From: Streptomyces halstedii | GTDB lineage: Bacteria > Actinomycetota > Actinomycetes > Streptomycetales > Streptomycetaceae | Direction of reading: 5' to 3' | Assembly: GCA_000720535.1 (NCBI GenBank) | Contig: JOAZ01000011.1 | Location: 186,001-250,000, forward strand | DNA length: 64,000 nucleotides | Part shown: positions 16,818 through 26,283 of the stretch, in pieces | How positions within the stretch are numbered: the first letter of the stretch is position 1 | Layout of the letters: every line of letters begins with the position of its first letter | Notes under the pieces: generated by a model | The model's database searches: none | The model's input: only the letters and a program-made list of their open reading frames with translations | Told to the model about the DNA's origin: nothing | Made by a program: the position numbers and the translations under genes

Positions 16818-17777
16818 TCAGCCCTTGAGGCCGCCCGCGGTGAGGCCGCTCATGATGTTGCGCTGGAAGATCAGGAAGATCAGCAGGGTCGGTACGGAGG
16901 CGATGGTGAGCGCGGCTATGAGGACGTTCTCGGGCACTCCGCTGGCCAGCGAGTAGATGCCGACGTTGAGCGTCTGCTTGTTGGGGTCGGGCAGGGTGAG
17001 CATCGGCCAGAGGAAGTCCTTCCAGACGCCGACCACCGCGAAGATGGAGACCACGCCGAGGATCGGCCGGGAGATCGGCAGCACGACCGAGCGCAGGGTG
17101 CGCAGCGGGGAGGCGCCGTCGATGGCCGCGGCGTCCAGCAGTTCACGCGGGATCGAGTCGAAGAACCGCTTCAGCAGGAAGATGTTGAAGGCGTTGGTGA
17201 CGGACGGGAGCCAGATCGCCCAGGGCGAGTTGAGCAGGTTGCGCTGGAAGATCGGCACGTCGAGCACGGTGAGGTACTGCGGGACGACGAGGACGGTCGC
17301 CGGGATCATCAGGGTGGCGAGCATCATGCCGAGGATGACCTTGCCGAAGACGGGCCGCAGCTTGGAGAGGGAGTAGGCGGCGGCCACGTCGAGGACCAGT
17401 TGGAAGGCGAGCGCCCCGAACGCGTAATACAGGGTGTTGAAGAGCAGCCGGGACAGGTCCATCACGTTCCACGCCTGGGAGTAGTTCTCCGTGTGGATCG
17501 AGGTGGGGAAGGCCGTGGGCGGGCTCTGCACCACTTCCTGGGTGGTCTTGAGGCCGCCGGTGACCATCCAGTACAGGGGCCCCAGGAAGACGAGGGTGAA
17601 GCCCGCGACGACCAGGGCGAAGACGATCCAGTAGACCGCCTTCCCCCGGGGGCGGCCCAGTTGGGCCGGGGAGATCAGGGTGCGCTGGCGTCCCAGGTCG
17701 GGCTCGCGGCCGCTCCGGCGCCGGCCGGGGCGCGGCTTCGCCGTCGCCCGCCGGGAGACAAGCGTGTTCGATGCCAT
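16818..17777 (-). CDS. aglG: Sugar ABC transporter inner-membrane permease (MalG type)
   Basis: Permease of 319 residues with six predicted helices after a basic N-terminus. The binding-protein-dependent permease signature is at FDSIPRELLDAAAIDGASPLRTLRSVVLPISRP, the EAA loop that docks the ATPase. The C-terminus NIMSGLTAGGLKG is typical of the MalG half. It pairs with the MalF-type gene 15 bases upstream. No ATPase gene is in the operon, so it presumably uses a shared MsiK-like ATPase encoded elsewhere, as is known for streptomycete sugar importers. Confidence 0.9.
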   Translation of the reverse strand: MASNTLVSRRATAKPRPGRRRSGREPDLGRQRTLISPAQLGRPRGKAVYWIVFALVVAGFTLVFLGPLYWMVTGGLKTTQEVVQSPPTAFPTSIHTENYSQAWNVMDLSRLLFNTLYYAFGALAFQLVLDVAAAYSLSKLRPVFGKVILGMMLATLMIPATVLVVPQYLTVLDVPIFQRNLLNSPWAIWLPSVTNAFNIFLLKRFFDSIPRELLDAAAIDGASPLRTLRSVVLPISRPILGVVSIFAVVGVWKDFLWPMLTLPDPNKQTLNVGIYSLASGVPENVLIAALTIASVPTLLIFLIFQRNIMSGLTAGGLKG

Positions 17778-17792
17778 CGTCGTGCTCCCGTC

Positions 17793-18755
17793 CTAGTCTT
17801 CGCTGCTGCGGCTGAGGCGTACGTACACCGCGGAGAACCCCGCGAGTACGACGAGCAGGACGAGTCCGAGGGCCGCCGCGCTGCCGTAGTTGTTGAAGTT
17901 GAAGGCGTACTGGTAGATGAGGTAGACGACCGTGGTGGTGGAGCCCTCGGGGCCCGCGCCGTTGGTCAGCAGGAAGGGTTCGGTGAAGACCTGCATCGTC
18001 GCGATGATCTGCATGAGCAGCAGCAGCGACAGGATGAGCCGGGTCTGCGGGATGGTGACGTGCCAGATCTTGCGCAGCAGTCCGGCGCCGTCGAGCTCGG
18101 CCGCCTCGTACAGCTCGCCGGGGATCCCCTGGAGGGCGGCGAGGTAGATCAGGGTCGCCCCGCCCATGTTCATCCAGGTGGACGCGATGACCACGGAGAG
18201 CATCGAGATGTCGGGGTCCTGGAGCCATTGCTGGGCGGGCAGATGGAGGACTTCCAGGAGGCGGTTGAAGAGTCCGTAGCCGGGGTCGTAGAAGTACTTG
18301 AACAGGAGTACCGAGGCGACCGGCGGCAGCATGACGGGCAGGTAGACCAGCAGGCGCAGGTATCCCTGGGCGTGCCGGAACTCGTTGAGCACGACGGCGA
18401 CGACGAAGGGGACCGCGAAGCCCAGCAGCAGGGCCAGCGCGGTGAAGAGCAGGGTGTTGCGCCAGGCCTGCCAGAAGGCCGGGTCGTTGAAGACGTAACT
18501 CAGATTGGACCAGCCGGCCCAGGTGGTACGTCCGTCCTCGGTCTTCTGGAAGGCCAGGACGAACTCCCGGACCATCGGATACCAGGAGAAGAACGAGAAG
18601 CAGAGAACCGCGCCGATCAGGAAGCCGTGCGCGGAGATGTTGCGGCGCAGGGCCCGCGTGAACTCCTCGCGGGGGGAGCCGGGCGCGGCCGGGCGGTGGT
18701 GTCCACGGGAAGGCGGGCTCGCCTTGCCCGGCGTGGACAGGGTGGGGGCCGACAT
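17793..18755 (-). CDS. aglF: Sugar ABC transporter inner-membrane permease (MalF type)
   Basis: Permease of 320 residues, the usual length for the MalF half in actinomycetes. A basic cytoplasmic N-terminus is followed by six helices. The EAA loop reads GELYEAAELDGAGLLRKIWHVTIPQTRL. It lies between the binding-protein gene (89-base gap containing a strong hairpin) and aglG. Together they would import alpha-glucosides for the GH13 enzyme at the operon's end. Confidence 0.9.
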   Translation of the reverse strand: MSAPTLSTPGKASPPSRGHHRPAAPGSPREEFTRALRRNISAHGFLIGAVLCFSFFSWYPMVREFVLAFQKTEDGRTTWAGWSNLSYVFNDPAFWQAWRNTLLFTALALLLGFAVPFVVAVVLNEFRHAQGYLRLLVYLPVMLPPVASVLLFKYFYDPGYGLFNRLLEVLHLPAQQWLQDPDISMLSVVIASTWMNMGGATLIYLAALQGIPGELYEAAELDGAGLLRKIWHVTIPQTRLILSLLLLMQIIATMQVFTEPFLLTNGAGPEGSTTTVVYLIYQYAFNFNNYGSAAALGLVLLVVLAGFSAVYVRLSRSSED

Positions 18756-18805
18756 GGTGTCTCCTCGGTGCCGGTGCGATCACTCGCGGGTCGTACGGTC
18801 GAGAT

Positions 18806-18838
18806 CGCGGGGCCGGGTCCTGACGACCCGGCCCCGCG
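18806..18838 (-). terminator. Perfect hairpin directly after the aglE-type gene
   Basis: CGCGGGGCCGGGTC pairs with GACCCGGCCCCGCG (14 bp) around CTGAC, between the binding-protein and permease genes. It probably protects the upstream message or terminates part of the transcripts, so that binding protein is made in excess of membrane subunits. Confidence 0.65.
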
Positions 18839-18844
18839 CGCCCG

Positions 18845-20269
18845 TCACCCGTTCGAGAGAACCTGGTTGACCTGCCGCTCCGCGGTGTCGAGCAGCTTGT
18901 CGATGTCGGCGTCCTTGTTGGTCAGGACGGCGGACATGGCGACGTCGAGGATCTTGTAGATCTCCTGAGCCTTCGGCGGCTCGGCCTTCCCCTGGACCGG
19001 GTTGTCCATGAAGGCCTTGAAGTTCTCGACCGGCATCGTCGCGTTGGCGACGCGTGCGGCGTCGTCCTTCGTCTTGCTCTCCCCGGTGAAGAAGTTCGGC
19101 TGCGGCAGCCCGACGGGGAGCTTGTCGGCCTTGGTGCGGGCCCAGTCGAACTGGCCCGTGCCGGGGCTGAGGTTCTTGAAGTTCAGCCAGGCGACGGCGG
19201 CCTTGATCTTGTCGGGCGAGCTGCCCTTCTTGATCATGTAGTTGTTGCCGCCGAACAGGGTGCCCTGTGCGCCGGGGATCGGGCCCAGGCCGAAGTTCTC
19301 GTACTTCGCGCCGAGTTGCTGGACCATGTAGGCGATGTCGTCGGGCGCGGCGAGGAACATGCCGAGCTTGTCGGTGGATATCTGCTTCTGCAGGTCGCCC
19401 CACTTGAGCAGCTGGGTCTTGCCCATGCTGTCGTCCTGCCAGCGCATGTCGTGCAGTTGCTGGAGGACCTGCTTGCCGTTCTCGTCGTTGAAGGCGGCCT
19501 TGGTGCCGCTCGCGTCGACCATGTCGCCGCCGAGGCCGTACTGCGTGGCGGCGAAGTGCCAGCCGCCGTTGTTGCCGGCGCTGTATTCGCCGAAGCCGGC
19601 GATCCCGTTGCCGAGCTTCGCGATCTTCTTGGCGGCCGTGCGGACCTCCTCCCAGGTGGCGGGCGGGGTGTTCGGGTCCAGACCGGCCTCGGTGAACAGC
19701 TTCCGGTTGATCATCAGGCCCATGGTGTAGTTGCTGGTCGGCAGGGCGTAGAGCTTGCCGTCCTTGCGGGCCACGTCGATGACCTGGGGCTGGATGTCCT
19801 TCAGCGCCGGAACCGACTTCTCGGTGACGTAGGCGGAGATGTCCTCCGCCCCGTCGTTGTCCAGCACCTGCTGGAGGTCGGTGAAGTAGGCGTAGAAGAC
19901 GTCGGGCTGCGACTTGCCCTTGAGCATGGCCGTGAAGCGGGGAGGCTCCAGGCACTGGCCCGGCGTGGACTTCCCGTTGATCTTGACGTTCGGGTACTTG
20001 GCGTTGAACGTCTTGATGTCCTCGTTCCACTCGCGCAGCTCCGCGGCCTTCGCGGCCGGCGGCATGCAGTCGATCGACAGCGTCACCTTGGCCTTCGGGT
20101 CCAGTGGCGCTGCCGGATCGGACGATCCGCTGCCGGAGTCGCCGCCGTCGTCACCGCCGCCGCTGCTGCTCGTGCCGCAGGAGGCAAGGGCAGTCAGGGC
20201 GAGTGCGGTGACGAGCGTGGCGGCGGAGGCTCTGCGGGTGCGAGTACGGCGGAACCCAGCACTTCTCAT
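18845..20269 (-). CDS. aglE: Alpha-glucoside-binding lipoprotein (AglE-like)
   Basis: Extracytoplasmic solute-binding lipoprotein, family 1, of 474 residues. The signal peptide has lipobox LASC followed by a Ser/Gly/Asp spacer. The mature protein has KVTLSIDCMPP at its start and sugar-binding landmarks SQPDVFYAYFTDLQQVL, YALPTSNYTMGLMINRKLF and FGGNNYMIKKGSSP. I preferred ATG 20269, which gives a normal signal peptide, over an upstream in-frame codon. It is the first gene of the operon, with the regulator gene just upstream. Substrate class (alpha-glucosides such as maltose, trehalose or related) is inferred from the glucosidase in the same operon. Confidence 0.88.
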   Translation of the reverse strand: MRSAGFRRTRTRRASAATLVTALALTALASCGTSSSGGGDDGGDSGSGSSDPAAPLDPKAKVTLSIDCMPPAAKAAELREWNEDIKTFNAKYPNVKINGKSTPGQCLEPPRFTAMLKGKSQPDVFYAYFTDLQQVLDNDGAEDISAYVTEKSVPALKDIQPQVIDVARKDGKLYALPTSNYTMGLMINRKLFTEAGLDPNTPPATWEEVRTAAKKIAKLGNGIAGFGEYSAGNNGGWHFAATQYGLGGDMVDASGTKAAFNDENGKQVLQQLHDMRWQDDSMGKTQLLKWGDLQKQISTDKLGMFLAAPDDIAYMVQQLGAKYENFGLGPIPGAQGTLFGGNNYMIKKGSSPDKIKAAVAWLNFKNLSPGTGQFDWARTKADKLPVGLPQPNFFTGESKTKDDAARVANATMPVENFKAFMDNPVQGKAEPPKAQEIYKILDVAMSAVLTNKDADIDKLLDTAERQVNQVLSNG

Positions 20270-20338
20270 CGGTGGTCCCCTTCGGGCATGAGCATGGAAG
20301 GCCCTCGGCGGACTCACTCTCTGCCGGGGCGCGGCTTA

Positions 20339-20400
20339 CTCAACCACCGCCGACATGTGAGTGCAATATCTCGCGCAGTTTTCGTAAATGTTTGACATCG
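20339..20400 (-). promoter_or_regulatory. Promoter/operator region of the alpha-glucoside operon
   Basis: The 232-base gap between the regulator gene and aglE holds a short AT-richer block with GATATTGCACTCA and AAAACTGCGCGAG (minus strand). These resemble the TTGCA-type half-sites of MalR/AglR-like LacI proteins. Exact promoter boxes are not clear, and I see no gene in the gap. Confidence 0.45.
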
Positions 20401-20501
20401 CTCCATATCCGGCGCGTGATGTCCGTCCGCTCCCCGGGTCGGCGCGACCCCGTACGCGCCTACGCGCGCGGCCCCGTGCGCCGACCCCGTGCGCCGGCCC
20501 C

Positions 20502-21497
20502 TCAGCGGCGCGCCTGCGCGGTGGAGCCGCGCACCACCAGCTCGGGCTCGAAGAGCAGCTCCCCGGGGGGTACGGCACCGCTCTGGATGAGCGCGGAGAG
20601 CAGTTCGACGGCCGCGCGCCCCATGGCCTCGATGGGCTGGCGCACCGTGGTCAGCGGCGGTTCGGTGCAGTTCATGAAGGCGGAGTCGTCGAAACCGACG
20701 ACCGAGACGTCCTCGGGTACCGCGAGTCCGCGCCTCCGCGCGGCCCGTACGGCACCCAGCGCCAGGGGGTCGCTGGCGCAGACGATCCCGGTGACACCCC
20801 GCTCCAGCAGGCGTGAGGCGGCCGCCTGTCCGCCCTCCAGGGAGAACAGGGAGCGCTCGACGTGCTCCGGGGGGAGCGCTCCCGCCACGGCGCGCGCGGC
20901 GGCGAGCTTGCGCCGCGAGGGCACGTGGTCGGAGGGGCCGAGGACCAGTCCGACGCGCTCGTGCCCCAGGGACTCCAGATGGCGCCAGGCCTGTTCGACG
21001 GCGACGGCGTCGTCGCACGAGACACAGGGGAAGTCCAGGCCCTCGATGGAGGCGTTGATCAGCACCACCGGGATGCGGCGGTCCGCGAGCCTGCGGTAGT
21101 GCTCGTGCGGCTCGTCGGCCTGGGCGAAGAGGCCGCCGGCGAAGACGACCCCGGAGACCTGCTGCTGGAGGAGCAGTTCGACGTAGTCGGCCTCGGAGAC
21201 GCCGCCCTTGGTCTGGGTGCAGAGGACGGGGGTGAGGCCCTGCTGGGCGAGGGAGCCGCCGATCACCTCGGCGAACGCGGGGAAGATCGGGTTCTGGAGC
21301 TCGGGGAGGACCAGGCCGACGAGCCGGGCGCGCTCGCCCCGCAGCTGGGTGGGCCGCTCGTACCCGAGGACGTCGAGCGCGGTCAGCACCGACTGGCGGG
21401 TGGTCCGCGAGACCCCCGGTCTGCCGTTCAGCACCCGGCTGACCGTGGCCTCGCTGACCCCTACCTTCTGCGCCACCTGGGCGAGTCGTCGCGTCAT
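20502..21497 (-). CDS. aglR: LacI-family repressor of the alpha-glucoside operon (AglR/MalR-like)
   Basis: Regulator of 331 residues. The N-terminal LacI helix-turn-helix is RRLAQVAQKVGVSEATVSRVLNGRPGVSRTTRQSVLTALDVLGYERP, with Glu-Ala-Arg at the specificity positions, as in the MalR group. The remainder is a periplasmic-binding-like effector domain: GLVLPELQNPIFPAFAEVI, ALGAVRAARRRGLAVPEDVSVVGFDDS. It lies directly upstream of aglE in the same direction and most likely represses it until an alpha-glucoside binds. The alternative is a broader maltose-type regulator also acting on the amylase and GH87 genes. Confidence 0.88.
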   Translation of the reverse strand: MTRRLAQVAQKVGVSEATVSRVLNGRPGVSRTTRQSVLTALDVLGYERPTQLRGERARLVGLVLPELQNPIFPAFAEVIGGSLAQQGLTPVLCTQTKGGVSEADYVELLLQQQVSGVVFAGGLFAQADEPHEHYRRLADRRIPVVLINASIEGLDFPCVSCDDAVAVEQAWRHLESLGHERVGLVLGPSDHVPSRRKLAAARAVAGALPPEHVERSLFSLEGGQAAASRLLERGVTGIVCASDPLALGAVRAARRRGLAVPEDVSVVGFDDSAFMNCTEPPLTTVRQPIEAMGRAAVELLSALIQSGAVPPGELLFEPELVVRGSTAQARR

Positions 21498-21518
21498 GCG
21501 GCAACGCTAGCCTAATGT

Positions 21519-21545
21519 TCGCAAGCCACGGACTTCCCGCTGCAA
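21519..21545 (-). promoter_or_regulatory. Candidate autoregulatory half-sites upstream of aglR
   Basis: CGCAAG at 21519-21524 and CTGCAAAG at 21538-21545 lie 20-50 bases before the aglR ATG. Spacing and sequence resemble the direct TTGCA/CTTGC half-sites of MalR-like regulators. Confidence 0.4.
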
Positions 21546-21559
21546 AGAATGTACGCCGA

Positions 21560-21592
21560 GAGGGTGCCCCACCGACCGCGTGGGACACCCTC
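21560..21592 (-). terminator. Terminator after the GH87-type glucanase gene
   Basis: Arms 21560-21572 and 21580-21592 pair over 13 bases with one mismatch around a seven-base loop, 24 bases beyond the stop codon of the large gene. Confidence 0.65.
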
Positions 21593-21615
21593 CCGTGCGC
21601 GCCGTACCGCCCTTC

Positions 21616-24600
21616 CTACGGATTGATGTTGATCTTGAAGGTGGAGGTGGTGTTCCTGACGTCCTGGGCGTTGTCCTTGAGCTTCAGGCCGTTGAAGGTG
21701 ACCTCACCGACCGCCGGTCCCTGCCCCGCCTCGGGCATCTCGTTGGCCCAGAGCCCGAAGCCGGACTTCGCGTCGAACGCGTCCCCGCTCTTGCGCGCAC
21801 CGGTGATCGAGACGTCGGTGAGCACGGTGTCCTTGATCGGGAACTGCGGCTGCCCGCCCACGTAGTTGGTCTGGAACATGACCCCGCTGTAGGTCGGGTC
21901 CACGATGTCCACGTGCGAGATCCGGATGCCCTGGAAGACCTTGGAGGCGGAGAAGAGCCAGATCCCCGGGAAGGTCTGCGAGCCCCAGAAGTGCCCGCCG
22001 GAGCGCACCACCGAGACGTTCTCGATCTCCGTCGGACCGGTCCCGAAGCCGTTCATCGGGTAGCCGAAGTCCAGCGAACTGACCGTGATGCCGGAGTACA
22101 CCAGGGTGTCGGCGATGTGGATGTTGCGGAAGGTGTTGTCGTAGCCGCCGTACACGGCCAGCCCCGCCGCGCGCCAGGTGAGGATCGAGGTCAGGTTCTC
22201 GTAGACGTTGTTCTTCATGTCCGCGCCGCCGGAGTCGATCGCCGAGAACAGCGCGAAGCTGTCGTCCCCGGTGGCCCGCGCCTCGTTGTTGGTGACGTGG
22301 TTGTCGGTGGACCCGTTGGTCATGTTGATGCCGTCGGCGAACATGTTGCGGATCCGGGAGTTCTTGATGGTGACGCTGTCGGTGTTGGCGCCCCAGTAGA
22401 GGCACACCATGTGCTCGTTCCAGATGTTGTCGATCACGATGTCCGACACGTTGGAGAAGTCGAACACCTTGCCGGGCCCGTCGATACGGGAGGTGTAGTT
22501 GCCGAAGTACGCGAAGTTCGCGAAGGACGATCCCTTGGCGCTGCCCTCCGCGCGGAAGCCGATGTCGGTGTTCTCCTGTGTGGACGGGGCGTGGAACCGG
22601 GTGAACCAGGGCCCCGCGCCGACGACCCGCACGGCCTTGCCGTAGACCTGGAACTTGCTCGCCGTCTGGTAGTCGCCGGCGGGCAGATAGACGCCCTTGA
22701 GCGTCCCGGTGGTGTCCATCCGGACCTTGTCCAGGGCGTTCTGGACGTCCTGGTGGGTGAAGCCGGCCGGCACGGTGTAGGTCGCCGGGTCCGGGTTGGG
22801 CACCTGGGCGACCTGCTCCAGGCTGATGAAGTCGATGGCGTAGGTGCTGGTGTTGGCCGCGTCCTTCTGGAGCCGGATCCTGCTGCCCGCCGGAACGGTG
22901 CGGCCCAGCATGAGGTTGGCCTCGTCGTAGATGTGCCGGGGTGCCCCGGCGCCCGGGGAGTTGCCCGGCGCCGTCTCGTTGCCGTACAGCCAGGCGTACT
23001 TGGAGGTGAGGTCGACGGCCTTGAGGAAGGTGCCGTCCACATAGACGTTCAGCGTCGAGTCGATGCCGCCGCCGCCCGGCGCGTCCGGGACGGAGAAGCG
23101 GGTGACCAGGGTGTTCGTGGACGCCCGGGTGGTGAACTCGACGTACTGGCCGGTGCTTTCGAGAGTGACCGCCTTGCGGCCGGACGCCTCGCCCGCGATG
23201 TCGCCGACGGTCCTGTTCGGACCGACCACCTTGGCGCCGCCGCCGGTGGTCCCGTCCTCGGCCTCGTACATGTCGTACGGCATGTTCGCGCCGCGTCCGA
23301 CGAACAGGGCCTGGGTGCTGGTGTTGTTCTCGCGCTTGACCGGCAGTTCGTTGGCGTCGGCGTCGAGCCGCACCGTGAGCGTGTACGAGCCGTTGACCGC
23401 GGCCCAGGTGCCGAGCTGGACGGGCGCGGCGGTGGCGCCGGGCGCGAGGGTGCCGTTGTAGGCGCCGGTGAGGGTCTTCACCGTGGCGCCCTTGGCGTCG
23501 GTCAGGGTCAGGGTGATGCCGTGGCTGCCACCCGCGGAGGCCACCGTGCCCTGGTTCCTGACCGCGACGGCGAAGGTCACGGTGTCGCCGGCGGCCGGGG
23601 CGGACGGTGAGGTGGTGACCGCGCTCGCCACCAGGTCGGAGCTGGCGACCGGCTTCACCACCAGCGGGGTGGGGCTGGTGAAGCGGTTGTCGGTCTCGTT
23701 CTCCTCGATGACCTCGTTGTCCGGGTCGACGACGGCGCCGAGCGTGTAGCTGCCCGCGTCGCGCGCCCCGATGCCGGCGCTGACCTGGGTGGAGGCGCCG
23801 GGGGCGAGGGTGCCCACCGAGGCGGTGGCCACCTTGGAGCCGCCCAGCTCGAAGGCGAGCCGGCTCGCGGGGGCGGCGACCGCGCCGGTGTTGCGTACGG
23901 TCGCCGTCAGGGTGATGTCGTCCGACTCGACCGGTGCGGCGGGCGAGGCGCCGACGGCCGAGACCTGGAGGTTCGGGTTGGGGGCGGGCACGCCCATCAC
24001 CTGGAACTCGGCGACCTGCCCGGCGCCGGACCCGGTGTTGGCGGTGAACTTGAGCTGGACGTCGGCCACACGGGCGGTGACCGGGATCGTCACCGAGTTC
24101 CCGCTCGCCGGGTCGAACCGGTAGTCCTTGGCGGCGACCAGGTTCGTGAAGGACGTGGCGTCCTGCTCGCGCCCGAGCACCTGGACGGTCTGGGTCCGCG
24201 CGCCCCAGCTGCTGTCCGGGTTCAGCTTGACGACGACGCTCTCGGTGTCGGCGTTCGCGCCCAGCTTCACGGTGAGGGTGTTGGGGTAGCTGCCGCCCGC
24301 ACCCTCCCAGTAGGTGCTGAGGGAGTTGTCGTTGGCGTTGGCCGCGACGAAGGTGTGGACCACCGACGAGGCGCTGATCGGCTTGGAGACGGCGAGGTTG
24401 GAGGCGGTGGCCGTCGAGCCGTTGCGGGTCACGGTGTTGCTGGGCGCGGATATGTTGCCCGCCGCGTCCTTGGCCCGCACGACGTAGCTGACGGTCGTGC
24501 CCGCGGGCTGGGTGTCGGTGTAGGTGGTGACGTCACCGGCCACGCTCTTGCGGAGCACGTTGTTGGCGTAGACGTCGTATCCGGTGACGCCCTTGTCGTC

Positions 24601-25905
24601 CGAGGACGCCTGCCACGTCAGTTTGATCTGCCCGGCGGCCGGTTCGGTGAAGGCCAGTCCGGAGGGGGCGGTGGGCGCCTGGGTGTCCCCGGTGGCCCCC
24701 TTGCGCGTGACGCTCTCGCTGTCGGCGGACTCGTTGCCCGCGGCGTCCCGGGCCCGGACACGGTAGGTGACGGTCTCGTCGGCGGGCCGGGTGTCGGTGT
24801 ACGTGGTGACGTCGCCCGCCACCCGGGCCAGCAGCGTGGTGCCGGCGTAGATGTCGTACCCGGTGACGCCGGTGTCGTCCGAGGACGCCTTCCAGGTCAG
24901 CCTGATCTGCCCGGTGACCGGTTCGGTGAACGCCAGACCGGTCGGCGCGGTGGGCGCCTGGGTGTCCCCGGTCCCGGGGCCGTAGATCTCCAGCTCGGAG
25001 ACCTGCGCGGCCGGCTGGCCCGAGTTGGCGGTGACGAGCACCCGGACGTAGCGGGTCGTGGTGGCGTCGAAGGAGATCGTCGCCGACTGCCCGCCCGCGG
25101 CGTCGAAGACGTACGCCTGGGAGGCGGTCAGGTCGCCGAAGTCCGAGCCGTTGGCGCTGCCCTGGATCTTCAGGGTCTGGGTCCGCCGCGGCCAGCCGTC
25201 GGGCAGTCGCAGCACCACCCGGTCGACCCGGACCGAGGAGCCGAGATCCGCCTGGATCCACTGGGGGAGGTCGTTGTTGCGGCTCTCCCAGTAGCTGGCC
25301 CGGTTCCCGTCGTTGGCCTGGGCGGGCACATAGGTCTCGGTGTGGCTGCTCGCCGTGAGGGTCTTGCCGGCGGCGAGGTTCACCGACGACTCCCCGGCCC
25401 GGCGGACCTCCAGTTCGGAGAGCTGCGCGTTGCGCCCCGCCGAGTTGGCCGTGACGTTCACCCGCACGAAGCGGGTCTTCGTGGCGGGGAACGGGATCGT
25501 CACGGTGTTCGACGCGCCGGGGCTGAAGGAGTACGTCGCCGAGGTCTTCAGCGTCGTGAAGCTGGTGCCGTCCGCGCTGCCCTGGAGGGAGAGGGTCTGC
25601 TGTCTGCCCTTCCATCCGGCGGGAAGCCTCAGCGTCACCCCGTCGACCCGGGTGGAGGCCCCGAGGTCGGTCTGCACCCACTGGGGGAGGGAGTCACCGG
25701 CTCCCTCCCAGTACGTCGACCGGTCGCCGTCCGTCACGTTCCCCGCGCCGTACGCGCGCTCGGCGCTGCTCGCCGTCGCGGTCCGGCCCGTGGCGACACC
25801 CGGCCCGTCGGCCGCCACGGCGGTGAGCGACGGCCATCCGATCATCAGAAGACTGGTGGCGACGGCGGCCGACACGGCCCGCCGTCTCCAGCGTTGGGCT
25901 CTCAT
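21616..25905 (-). CDS. Large secreted modular alpha-1,3-glucanase (GH87-type, mycodextranase-like)
   Basis: Secreted enzyme of 1429 residues. Order of parts: signal peptide to about residue 32; two discoidin (F5/8 type C) domains to about 310 (each with STYWE/ASYWE and FVRVNVTANS or YVRVLVTANS); two fibronectin type III domains of near-identical sequence (APTAPTGLAFTEP, APTAPSGLAFTEP); a third discoidin-like domain; two CARDB-type domains; a CBM35-like domain starting YDMYEAEDG; and a C-terminal right-handed beta-helix. In the helix, DSVTIKNSRIRNMFADGINMTNG and EARATGDDSFALFS carry the Asp cluster expected for GH87 catalysis. The many adhesion domains suggest it grips insoluble fungal or dental-type alpha-1,3-glucan. 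It lies next to the alpha-glucoside operon, which could use its products. Confidence 0.83.
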   Translation of the reverse strand: MRAQRWRRRAVSAAVATSLLMIGWPSLTAVAADGPGVATGRTATASSAERAYGAGNVTDGDRSTYWEGAGDSLPQWVQTDLGASTRVDGVTLRLPAGWKGRQQTLSLQGSADGTSFTTLKTSATYSFSPGASNTVTIPFPATKTRFVRVNVTANSAGRNAQLSELEVRRAGESSVNLAAGKTLTASSHTETYVPAQANDGNRASYWESRNNDLPQWIQADLGSSVRVDRVVLRLPDGWPRRTQTLKIQGSANGSDFGDLTASQAYVFDAAGGQSATISFDATTTRYVRVLVTANSGQPAAQVSELEIYGPGTGDTQAPTAPTGLAFTEPVTGQIRLTWKASSDDTGVTGYDIYAGTTLLARVAGDVTTYTDTRPADETVTYRVRARDAAGNESADSESVTRKGATGDTQAPTAPSGLAFTEPAAGQIKLTWQASSDDKGVTGYDVYANNVLRKSVAGDVTTYTDTQPAGTTVSYVVRAKDAAGNISAPSNTVTRNGSTATASNLAVSKPISASSVVHTFVAANANDNSLSTYWEGAGGSYPNTLTVKLGANADTESVVVKLNPDSSWGARTQTVQVLGREQDATSFTNLVAAKDYRFDPASGNSVTIPVTARVADVQLKFTANTGSGAGQVAEFQVMGVPAPNPNLQVSAVGASPAAPVESDDITLTATVRNTGAVAAPASRLAFELGGSKVATASVGTLAPGASTQVSAGIGARDAGSYTLGAVVDPDNEVIEENETDNRFTSPTPLVVKPVASSDLVASAVTTSPSAPAAGDTVTFAVAVRNQGTVASAGGSHGITLTLTDAKGATVKTLTGAYNGTLAPGATAAPVQLGTWAAVNGSYTLTVRLDADANELPVKRENNTSTQALFVGRGANMPYDMYEAEDGTTGGGAKVVGPNRTVGDIAGEASGRKAVTLESTGQYVEFTTRASTNTLVTRFSVPDAPGGGGIDSTLNVYVDGTFLKAVDLTSKYAWLYGNETAPGNSPGAGAPRHIYDEANLMLGRTVPAGSRIRLQKDAANTSTYAIDFISLEQVAQVPNPDPATYTVPAGFTHQDVQNALDKVRMDTTGTLKGVYLPAGDYQTASKFQVYGKAVRVVGAGPWFTRFHAPSTQENTDIGFRAEGSAKGSSFANFAYFGNYTSRIDGPGKVFDFSNVSDIVIDNIWNEHMVCLYWGANTDSVTIKNSRIRNMFADGINMTNGSTDNHVTNNEARATGDDSFALFSAIDSGGADMKNNVYENLTSILTWRAAGLAVYGGYDNTFRNIHIADTLVYSGITVSSLDFGYPMNGFGTGPTEIENVSVVRSGGHFWGSQTFPGIWLFSASKVFQGIRISHVDIVDPTYSGVMFQTNYVGGQPQFPIKDTVLTDVSITGARKSGDAFDAKSGFGLWANEMPEAGQGPAVGEVTFNGLKLKDNAQDVRNTTSTFKININP

Positions 25906-26158
25906 AGATCCCCGATCGTCGGCCCCGGCGCGGGAGCGCCGAGGGTGCGGCTCTGTCCACGCAGCTCTACGACAGCGTTTTCTGCGGGCGTGAGAGCTGT
26001 CTTTTGCGTAGTGCGGTCAGAGAATTGCAGAGAAGAGCGAAGGAGTCCACAGGTGCGGCAGAACCTCGGGGTACGCGGGGCACCCAAGCCGCAGGCGGAT
26101 GACCGTAATTGGAGCCGGAACAGGCAGGGCGAACGCCATGCAACCGCCCCGCAAAACA

Positions 26159-26173
26159 CGCAAGCGGCTTGCG
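26159..26173. promoter_or_regulatory. CGCAAGC-G-GCTTGCG palindrome in the GH87 leader region
   Basis: A perfect 7+1+7 inverted repeat in the 378-base gap between the subtilisin and GH87 genes, about 250 bases upstream of the GH87 ATG. Its CTTGCG halves resemble the sites near aglR and the amylase. The rest of the gap (25906-26215) shows no gene; the left part is presumably the GH87 leader. Confidence 0.45.
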
Positions 26174-26215
26174 CAGGAAGGAAAGACTCCGGAAAGCGCC
26201 TGCTCCGGGGCACGG

Positions 26216-26254
26216 CTCCGGGCGGGGCCCGTGGCGCGCGGACCCCGCCCGGAG
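26216..26254 (-). terminator. Terminator after the subtilisin gene
   Basis: CTCCGGGCGGGG and CCCCGCCCGGAG form a perfect 12-base stem around a 15-base loop, 30 bases past the protease stop codon. Confidence 0.65.
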
Positions 26255-26283
26255 GGGGTGGAGGGAGGAAGGGAGGGAGGGGG

